Origin: Litorimonas sp046250185 | GTDB taxonomy: Bacteria > Pseudomonadota > Alphaproteobacteria > Caulobacterales > Maricaulaceae | Assembly (NCBI RefSeq): GCF_046250185.1 | Contig: NZ_CP176469.1 | Direction: 5' to 3' (one strand) | Length of the DNA stretch: 64,000 nt | Part shown: positions 16,336-22,445 of the stretch, in pieces | Layout of the letters: each line of letters begins with the position of its first letter | How positions within the stretch are numbered: the stretch's first letter is position 1 | Notes under the pieces: generated by a model | Told to the model about the DNA's origin: nothing | The model's input: only the letters and a program-made list of their open reading frames with translations | The model's database searches: none | Position numbers and translations under genes: made by a program

Positions 16336-16599
16336 ATGGCGAATACTTCATCAGCCAAGAAAAACGTTCGTAAAATGGCCCGCAAAACGGCTGTGAACAA
16401 ATCACGCCGGACAATGGTCCGTTCAAACCTTCGCAAAGTCGAAGATGCGATCACGGCAGGCGATAAGGCCGCGGCAACAGAAGCCTTGAAAGTGGCAGAG
16501 CCTGCGATCATGCGCGCTGTGACTAAAGGCGTCTATCACAAGAATACAGCAGCTCGTAAAGTCTCGCGCCTGAACAAGCGCGTGAAGGCGATCGGCTAG
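16336..16599 (+). CDS. rpsT: 30S ribosomal protein S20
   Basis: An 87-residue basic protein, a primary 16S rRNA binder. The N-terminus A-N-T-S-S-A-K-K-N-V-R-K and the end G-V-Y-H-K-N-T-A-A-R-K-V-S-R-L-N-K-R-V-K are characteristic. ATG 16336 follows TTGAGGA; an in-frame TTG 12 bp earlier is not needed. It has its own promoter and a strong terminator (16661-16685), so it is monocistronic and insulated from dnaA. Confidence 0.97.
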   Translation: MANTSSAKKNVRKMARKTAVNKSRRTMVRSNLRKVEDAITAGDKAAATEALKVAEPAIMRAVTKGVYHKNTAARKVSRLNKRVKAIG

Positions 16600-16660
16600 C
16601 CCAAGGCAGCCTCGTCCGCTTGCGAAGAAATCTCGCAGGCACATTGCAAAAATTTACAAG

Positions 16661-16685
16661 ACCGGGGCATTGCTCCGGTTTTTTT
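16661..16685 (+). terminator. Rho-independent terminator of rpsT
   Basis: 8-bp stem ACCGGGGC/GCTCCGGT (one G-U), AUU loop, followed by six to seven T. Confidence 0.9.
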
Positions 16686-16827
16686 GTGTCTGGGTTCCCT
16701 CCTCACAACTCCAACCTGTAGATTGAAAATTTTAGCCCTGAATAAGCCGTTAAATTCCCGCATAAATCGGGCGACTGTTCGAGACAGTTAACAAAATATG
16801 AATTTTTTTTGACCTCTAATTCTTTGC

Positions 16828-16906
16828 GACTCTTACGTTTTTTTGAGTCAACATCGAATCACTGCGTGAATCGTAAATTTGTTCGTTGACGGAACGAGAA
16901 AGAGTC
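16828..16906 (+). promoter_or_regulatory. Cluster of five GANTC (CcrM) sites at the dnaA promoter
   Basis: GACTC 16828-16832, GAGTC 16845-16849, GAATC 16856-16860, GAATC 16868-16872 and GAGTC 16902-16906: five sites in 79 bp, when about one per 256 bp is expected by chance. The last lies inside the spacer of the predicted dnaA promoter. GANTC is the target of the alphaproteobacterial cell-cycle methyltransferase CcrM, and methylation state is known to affect dnaA transcription in Caulobacter. Confidence 0.75.
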
Positions 16907-16914
16907 GGTTTAAA
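16886..16914 (+). promoter_or_regulatory. Predicted dnaA promoter
   Basis: TTGACG (16886-16891), 17-bp spacer, TTTAAA (16909-16914). The start would be near 16921, making a leader of about 142 nt before the dnaA ATG at 17063. A GANTC site sits in the spacer. Confidence 0.6.
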
Positions 16915-16922
16915 AGGGGGCA

Positions 16923-16948
16923 GAGAGGCTTACGGGGGTAAGCATCTC
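16923..16948 (+). promoter_or_regulatory. dnaA leader hairpin 1
   Basis: GAGA (16923-16926) plus GCTTAC (16928-16933) pair with GTAAGC (16938-16943) plus TCTC (16945-16948), with one mismatch between the two stem blocks and a GGGG loop. It would form at the very 5' end of the predicted dnaA mRNA. Confidence 0.55.
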
Positions 16949-16964
16949 ATTCGGGGAAGGCACC

Positions 16965-16987
16965 CTTCAAAGTGACTGGCTTTGAAG
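16965..16987 (+). promoter_or_regulatory. dnaA leader hairpin 2
   Basis: Perfect 8-bp stem CTTCAAAG/CTTTGAAG with a 7-nt loop (TGACTGG), 75 nt before the dnaA start. An in-frame ATG (16988) touches its 3' foot. No T-run follows, so it is not an intrinsic terminator; a role in mRNA stability or translation is an inference. Confidence 0.55.
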
Positions 16988-17062
16988 ATGCATCCATCTA
17001 ATTGTTATACTTTTCAAGGATTTAGGCAACTTTATCCTGTGGGACCGCTTGGAGTAAATTTA

Positions 17063-18580
17063 ATGCCTGATCACGCCGATCCAATGACAGTTGCCTCTCC
17101 AAAAGCCTCCACCAAAACGCCTGATCTCTACACAGGTGAACCACCTCTTCAGAGCGCTCACAATACGTGGGGACAGGTCAAAACTGATCTGTCCTATGCG
17201 CTGGGTGCGAACATCCACCGTTCTTGGACGGGCCGCTTGCGGGTGACACAGGCTGACGCCTCTTTCGTCACACTATCAGCGCCGTCGCGTTTCATCAGTT
17301 CCAAGATTGAGAGCAATTACGCCGACACGGTGCAGCGCCTCTGGAAGAAACATGACCGCGTGGATCCGCCGCGTCAGGTAATATTTGCAGCGCAAGCTTC
17401 CCATAGCGCGGCCAAGGCGAATGAGAGCAAGCCTACACATTCGCAACAACGCGCCGCTGGCTTTGCGGCACCATCTGCGCAATCTCGCAACACGGCTGCA
17501 ATCTCTGCTGCGCAACCCCGTCCTACCAATGGGGCCGAAAATCCGCGTGAGCGTTTTACCTTTGATAATTTCGTCGTCGGTAGCTCTAACGAACTGGCTG
17601 TCGCAGTCGCCAAGCAAATCGCCAATGGCCGCGCGGCGCAATATAATCCTATCGTGCTGCACGGTGCGAACGGGCTCGGCAAAACGCATTTGCTTTATGC
17701 GATTGAGAACGAAGTCAAAACCAAGCACCCCGAAAAGCGCGTGCGCTTTATTAGCTCGGAAGATTTTGTCTCAACTTTCATCAGCTCCGTGCGTGGCCAA
17801 GGCCGCGACGCGATTTCAGCGTTCAAATCCGATCTCCGTGATGTTGATATTCTCATCATCGACGATGCGCATTTCATTGCCAATAAACCTGGCAGTCAAG
17901 AAGAACTGTTGCACACACTCGTCAGCCTCGTGGATCAAGGCCGCCAAATCTTAATTGCGGCGGATCGTCATCCTGACAAGATCGAGAAAGCCAGCGAACG
18001 GTTGAAATCTTATCTTTCCTCTGGCCTCGTCTGTAAAATTGGGCCTGCGGATTATGAACTCCGCTTGCGTATTTTGGATCGCCTCATCGCGCGTCGCCGC
18101 ACGACAGGCAATGCCATGCTCGCTATCCCGCAAAATGCGCGAGATCATCTGGCCGCGCGCATGAACGCCACGCCGCGCGACCTCGAAGGCGCGTTCAATC
18201 AAATCGTGGCACAAAGTGAATTTCTTGGAACACCCATCACGCTGGAAACCGTGCAAGAGACGCTATCTGATTCTCGGTATATGTCGGGACAGCGCCTCAC
18301 AGTCGACCGCATCCAGCGTGCAACCTGCGAAGTGTTTAAAGTGACGCTGACGGATATGACGTCAAAACGGCGCGCACGCATCATCGCCCGCCCACGCCAA
18401 GTCGCGATGTATCTGTGTAAAAAACTAACCAAGCGATCCCTGCCTGATATTGGGCGGCGCTTTGGCGGACGCGATCACACCACGGTCATGCACGCGGTCA
18501 AACGTATTGACGAACTTCGCGCCGATGACCCCACTTTCAATGCGCAAATCGAAGCCGTTCAGGACTTGCTGAAGGCCTAA
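17063..18580 (+). CDS. dnaA: Chromosomal replication initiator DnaA (altered arginine finger)
   Basis: A 505-residue initiator. Domain I spans about 33-100, then a Q/A/S-rich linker (about 108-160). The AAA+ domain starts at F-T-F-D-N-F (165-170), with Walker A G-A-N-G-L-G-K-T-H (201-209) and Walker B L-I-I-D-D (264-268). Domain IV has G-G-R-D-H-T-T-V-M-H-A. ATG 17063 has GGAG 8 nt upstream; the frame is open to 16982 but without a ribosome site. The box VII region reads S-E-R-L-K-S-Y-L-S-S-G-L: aligned without gaps to E. coli E-D-R-L-K-S-R-F-G-W-G-L, the first Arg (R281 equivalent) is kept at 313, but the arginine-finger position (E. coli R285) is Tyr317. Downstream are dnaN and recF. Confidence 0.97.
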   Translation: MPDHADPMTVASPKASTKTPDLYTGEPPLQSAHNTWGQVKTDLSYALGANIHRSWTGRLRVTQADASFVTLSAPSRFISSKIESNYADTVQRLWKKHDRVDPPRQVIFAAQASHSAAKANESKPTHSQQRAAGFAAPSAQSRNTAAISAAQPRPTNGAENPRERFTFDNFVVGSSNELAVAVAKQIANGRAAQYNPIVLHGANGLGKTHLLYAIENEVKTKHPEKRVRFISSEDFVSTFISSVRGQGRDAISAFKSDLRDVDILIIDDAHFIANKPGSQEELLHTLVSLVDQGRQILIAADRHPDKIEKASERLKSYLSSGLVCKIGPADYELRLRILDRLIARRRTTGNAMLAIPQNARDHLAARMNATPRDLEGAFNQIVAQSEFLGTPITLETVQETLSDSRYMSGQRLTVDRIQRATCEVFKVTLTDMTSKRRARIIARPRQVAMYLCKKLTKRSLPDIGRRFGGRDHTTVMHAVKRIDELRADDPTFNAQIEAVQDLLKA

Positions 18581-18679
18581 AAACTGCCGCACGTAAACCG
18601 CTTGGATTTTGCGGCGGTTACGTTATGAAAGGGCTTCGAACCACACGGGCGCAACGCTCAATAGAATTTGGACGATAAG

Positions 18680-19783
18680 ATGAGACTTTCAATCGAACGC
18701 AGCACGCTTCTTAAAGCGCTTGGTCATGTGCAAAATGTTGTGGAGCGCCGCAACACGATCCCGATCTTGTCCAATGTCCTGCTGACTGCCGATGATCGCG
18801 GACTGACGCTCGTCGCGACCGATTTGGACATCGAAGTGTCGGAAGGCACACAAGCCGATATTTCTGCGCCAGGCCAAGTGACCGCACCCGCTCATACGCT
18901 TTATGACATCGCGCGCAAATTGCCCGACGGAGCGCAAGTCGTTCTGCAGATCAATTCAGAGGACCGGTTAGACATTGATGCGGGCCGATCCCATTTCACC
19001 CTGCCGCTGCTGCCAGCTGGTGATTTCCCGAAAATGACAGCCGATGACTTTTCGCATAATTTTGAACTGCCGGCCGAAGCACTACGTCGTCTGATCGACA
19101 AAACAAAATTCGCGATCAGCACGGAAGAAACGCGCTATTATCTCAATGGTATTTATATGCACGACCATAATGGCGCGTTGCGTTGCGTGGCCACAGACGG
19201 ACATCGTTTGGCCCTAGCCGAGAGCGACTTGCCAAACGGAGCCTCTGGCTTGCCAGGCATAATCGTGCCGCGCAAGACGGTCGCAGAAATTCGCCGTTTG
19301 ATTGACGGAGCAGATGGTATGATCGGCATGAGCGTGTCAGAAGCGAAAATCCGCTTCACAGTCGGCTCCGCTGTCCTGACGTCTAAGTTGATCGACGGCA
19401 CATTCCCAGATTATGAGCGCGTCATTCCAAAGGGGAACACGAAAGAGCTGACGATCGATAATAAGATTTTCGCCAATGCCGTGGACCGCGTAGCAACAAT
19501 CTCGGCGGAAAAATCTCGGTCTGTGAAACTATCGCTGACACAAGACAATCTCGCCCTGAATGTGAACAACCCCGAGTCGGGCCAAGCCAATGAAGACCTG
19601 CCCGTGGATTACAGCGCGGAGCCGTTGGAGATTGGGTTTAACGCGAAATATCTGCTGGACGTCACAGGACAAATTGAGGGCCGCGACGCGACGTTCTTCC
19701 TCGATAGTCCCGCTAGCCCAGCACTCGTCAAAGATAGCGAAGACGACAATGCACTCTTTGTGCTGATGCCGTTGCGCGTTTAG
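18680..19783 (+). CDS. dnaN: DNA polymerase III beta clamp
   Basis: A 367-residue sliding clamp made of three clamp folds. It is recognised from M-R-L-S-I-E-R-S-T-L-L-K-A-L-G-H-V and V-V-E-R-R-N-T-I-P-I-L-S-N-V at the start, E-T-R-Y-Y-L-N-G-I-Y in the middle, and the C-terminal peptide-binding V-L-M-P-L-R-V. ATG 18680 is preferred over an in-frame TTG at 18668. The 99-bp gap after dnaA contains an imperfect inverted repeat (CGTAAACCGC/GCGGCGGTTACG, 18590-18627), so dnaN may have its own promoter. Confidence 0.97.
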   Translation: MRLSIERSTLLKALGHVQNVVERRNTIPILSNVLLTADDRGLTLVATDLDIEVSEGTQADISAPGQVTAPAHTLYDIARKLPDGAQVVLQINSEDRLDIDAGRSHFTLPLLPAGDFPKMTADDFSHNFELPAEALRRLIDKTKFAISTEETRYYLNGIYMHDHNGALRCVATDGHRLALAESDLPNGASGLPGIIVPRKTVAEIRRLIDGADGMIGMSVSEAKIRFTVGSAVLTSKLIDGTFPDYERVIPKGNTKELTIDNKIFANAVDRVATISAEKSRSVKLSLTQDNLALNVNNPESGQANEDLPVDYSAEPLEIGFNAKYLLDVTGQIEGRDATFFLDSPASPALVKDSEDDNALFVLMPLRV

Positions 19784-19806
19784 ACGGCTGGCCTCCCCTC
19801 GCTGAT

Positions 19807-20910
19807 TTGGCCTATATAACCAGCCTTCGACTGACTGATTTCCGCTCTTACGCAGCGCTCGATCTAACGCTGGATCATGGGCCTATTGTGCTGTTTGGCC
19901 CGAACGGCGCAGGCAAGACCAACCTCCTCGAAGCTGTCTCGCTTCTGTCCCCAGGACGAGGACTACGCCGTGCGCCGCCAGATCGTTTGGCCCACACAGT
20001 CGACGGCAATGTGCAGCCAGCTTGGGGCATCAACGCCATGACAGACCGTGACCAAAGGATCAGCGTGGGCCAAGTCCCTGAAAACCCGCGCCGCCGTGTG
20101 CTTCGGCTCGACGGCAAAAACGCCACGGGCGGCGACCTCGCCAAGCTGATCTCTGTGATGTGGCTGACGCCTGCGCAAGACCGCCTTTTCTCTGGCCCGG
20201 CTTCAGACCGCCGTAAGTTTCTCGATCGCTTCTGCCTCGCCCACCAACCCGGCCACGGCATTGCCAGCTTGCGGTTTGAGAAAGCACGCGCCGAGCGCAA
20301 TCGCCTACTCTCGGACGATGTGGATGATCGCGGGTGGTATGACGCGCTGGAAGCTGATCTTGCTGCGCAAGGGGCGGTGATCGCGCAAAATCGTGTGGAA
20401 ACGGTGATCGCGCTGCAAGCCGCTGTCGACTCGCGCGATACTATTTTCCCAAAATCAGAAATCACGCTGAGCGGCACTGTGGAGCAGATGTGCTTAGAAG
20501 ATGAATCACTCGATGACGTGGAAGTGTCTTACCGGGAATTACTGGCGTCAACCCGTGGCCAAGATCGCCGTGCAGGTCGCACTCTCATCGGCCCGCATCG
20601 CAGCGATCTTGTTGTCAGTCATATTGATAAAGCCATGCCCGCAGAGCAATGTTCGACGGGAGAACAAAAGGCGCTGCTGATCGGTCTGGTGCTGGCACAG
20701 GCACGATCTCTGGGTGACAGGCAGCCCATTTTACTGCTCGACGAAATTGCGGCGCATTTGGATAATATCCGCCGCGCTGCCTTGGCGGAGGAATTACACG
20801 ATCTGGGGCTGCAGGTATTTATGACAGGCACAGACGCAGCTTTATTCTCAGATTTTGGCCCGAATACGCAGATTTTCCGCGTCGATGATGGGTCACTCAC
20901 CCCCATATAA
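19807..20910 (+). CDS. recF: DNA replication/repair protein RecF
   Basis: A 367-residue SMC-like ATPase that loads RecA at gaps with RecO and RecR (recR is at 39 kb). Visible are L-R-L-T-D-F-R-S-Y at the N-terminus, Walker A G-P-N-G-A-G-K-T-N, signature C-S-T-G-E-Q-K-A-L-L, and Walker B I-L-L-L-D-E-I-A-A-H-L-D. The only suitable start is TTG at 19807, without a convincing ribosome site and 23 bp after dnaN, so coupling to dnaN is likely. gyrB does not follow; the next gene is convergent. Confidence 0.93.
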   Translation: MAYITSLRLTDFRSYAALDLTLDHGPIVLFGPNGAGKTNLLEAVSLLSPGRGLRRAPPDRLAHTVDGNVQPAWGINAMTDRDQRISVGQVPENPRRRVLRLDGKNATGGDLAKLISVMWLTPAQDRLFSGPASDRRKFLDRFCLAHQPGHGIASLRFEKARAERNRLLSDDVDDRGWYDALEADLAAQGAVIAQNRVETVIALQAAVDSRDTIFPKSEITLSGTVEQMCLEDESLDDVEVSYRELLASTRGQDRRAGRTLIGPHRSDLVVSHIDKAMPAEQCSTGEQKALLIGLVLAQARSLGDRQPILLLDEIAAHLDNIRRAALAEELHDLGLQVFMTGTDAALFSDFGPNTQIFRVDDGSLTPI

Positions 20911-20914
20911 AAGC

Positions 20915-20953
20915 GCCTCACCACCCGATGGTTAGACCAAAGGGTGGCGAGGC
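20915..20953. repeat. Long inverted repeat after recF
   Basis: GCCTCACCACCC (20915-20926) against GGGTGGCGAGGC (20942-20953), 11 of 12 pairs, with an inner GGT/ACC. It probably forms an RNA stem between the convergent recF and monooxygenase genes, but there is no T-run on either strand. Confidence 0.6.
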
Positions 20954-20956
20954 TAG

Positions 20957-20989
20957 CGGTACCGAAACGGGGCGCAATGTCCGGTACCG
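20957..20989. repeat. Two copies of the palindromic octamer CGGTACCG
   Basis: CGGTACCG at 20957-20964 and 20982-20989, 25 bp apart start to start, in the recF-monooxygenase gap. A further inverted repeat GTTCTA/TAGAAC lies at 20999-21017. The spacing is not a whole number of typical helical turns. Could be paired protein sites; no known operator recognised. Confidence 0.4.
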
Positions 20990-21096
20990 ATGCTGCGCGT
21001 TCTAGTTATTATAGAACGAATTTCAATATGTATTGTCAGTAGTTATACAAATAAAGCTCTCAACATGAACGCTATCTGAATGGTCTATTTACGCAC

Positions 21097-22284
21097 CTAT
21101 CTTCGCATCAGATTGGGGAGGTCTCCAGTCTCCCCCGCAGCCTCTGCCATAAAGAAGGATTTCGCCAAGTCTGCGCGGTTGATCGCAGCCAAGCCACTCC
21201 GCCGTGCATGACCTAAGAGGCGAGATTTAGAGCGAAACAGCATAGACAGACCATCCGTTGCAAGGCTCATCATACCCACATCAGATCGCCGCCAAGTCTC
21301 ATATCCCAAAAGCCCAGCAATCCCAATATCTTGGCCATTCGCAGCCGCCGCCTCTATACCGTGCGCTAGGGCTGCCACATCGCGCATGCCGAGGTTTAAT
21401 CCCTGCCCTGCCAAGGGGTGGATGACATGCGCCGCGTCACCGATCAAAGCCAGTCGTTGCGCGGTAAAGGCGTCCGCTGTTTGCAAGACCAAAGGGTAGC
21501 TTTGTCGCGGTGCCGCCAGCGAAAGGTCGCCAAGATAATCCCCGACACGTTCCTGCAGAAGCGCTAAAAAGGCAGCTTCGGGCAATTCCACAGCCGCCGC
21601 AATCGCGATCCGTCGGTCTGACCATACGATCTGGCTGCGCTGTTCCGTCAGTGGCAACACAGCGAGCGGGCCACCTGGCAAGAAGCGCTGCAAAGCTAGC
21701 CCATCATGCGGCAAAGCGTGAGAGATCGTCGTGACCAGAGCGGCTTGATCATACTCTTTGCGCTGCACAGTGATCTGGGCCGCGCGGCGTGTCGGCGAAT
21801 TACGGCCATCCGCCGCGATGATCAGCTTCGCCGTCAAAACAGGGCCGCTGGCCAACGTCACAGACGCCTCGCCTAGTCCAAAATCCCACTCAGATACGCG
21901 GACTTGGTCTATAACCTCTATCGCGCTTGCGTCTGATACCGTTTTCCAACACGCCGCATAAAGCTCAGCACTTTCAACCATTTGCGCAGTTGGCTCGCCG
22001 TGTGTGCAACTGTCAAAGTGCATCTTCCATGGGCTGTCACCCGTGCCCTCAGTCACCAACATATCGACCATGGGCTGCGCGTTGGCCTGCGCATCCACAC
22101 CGAGGCGCGAGAGCATGCGCAACGTGCTGGCGGCGAGGGCATAGGCACGGCCATTATCTGGCACATCGGCTAAGTTTCGGGCATCTAGCAATGCGACAGA
22201 CAAGCCAGCTTCGGCACTCGCCAAGGCTGCCACCTGCCCCGCAATTCCGCCGCCGATCACCAAAATATCAAACTTCGTTTTCAT
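21097..22284 (-). CDS. FAD-dependent monooxygenase, UbiH/UbiF/VisC family
   Basis: A 395-residue aromatic-ring hydroxylase of the ubiquinone-biosynthesis type. FAD motifs are G-G-G-I-A-G-Q-V near the N-terminus, A-D-G-R-N-S-P-T-R in the middle, and G-D-A-A-H-V-I-H-P-L-A-G-Q-G-L-N-L-G-M-R near the C-terminus. The P-L-A-G-Q-G-L-N wording is specific to the UbiH/UbiF/VisC clan. Which ring carbon it hydroxylates (UbiH, UbiF, UbiI or UbiL) cannot be told from reading. It is divergent from ftsK and convergent with recF. Confidence 0.88.
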   Translation of the reverse strand: MKTKFDILVIGGGIAGQVAALASAEAGLSVALLDARNLADVPDNGRAYALAASTLRMLSRLGVDAQANAQPMVDMLVTEGTGDSPWKMHFDSCTHGEPTAQMVESAELYAACWKTVSDASAIEVIDQVRVSEWDFGLGEASVTLASGPVLTAKLIIAADGRNSPTRRAAQITVQRKEYDQAALVTTISHALPHDGLALQRFLPGGPLAVLPLTEQRSQIVWSDRRIAIAAAVELPEAAFLALLQERVGDYLGDLSLAAPRQSYPLVLQTADAFTAQRLALIGDAAHVIHPLAGQGLNLGMRDVAALAHGIEAAAANGQDIGIAGLLGYETWRRSDVGMMSLATDGLSMLFRSKSRLLGHARRSGLAAINRADLAKSFFMAEAAGETGDLPNLMRR

Positions 22285-22383
22285 AATGTCTTTCTAGGCG
22301 GCACAGCCTCGCAATCCAAGTCCCGATATTGCCGCATGAAATCTGCATATTTGACTGGTTTTATAGGGAAATTCGTGACCCTC

Positions 22384-22398
22384 TTAACCTCGCCTTTA
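22384..22398 (+). promoter_or_regulatory. CtrA-like box upstream of ftsK
   Basis: TTAA-CCTCGCC-TTTA, matching TTAA-N7-TTAA at seven of eight positions and followed by C, 48 bp before the ftsK ATG. No polymerase promoter elements are obvious around it. Confidence 0.3.
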
Positions 22399-22445
22399 CG
22401 CCTTCCCTTCACATTCGGTTAAGACTTCAACCAAGCTGAGATATT

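Noticed and set aside
16777..16791. Alphaproteobacterial LexA box (GTTC-N7-GTTC) near dnaA
   Set aside because: GTTC is followed after seven bases by TTAA, not GTTC, so the SOS consensus is not met.
16600..17062. Chromosome origin (oriC) upstream of dnaA
   Set aside because: No DnaA-box cluster (TTATCCACA-like) is visible; only TTATCCTGT at 17032, a poor match. The region is explained as promoter, GANTC cluster and leader.
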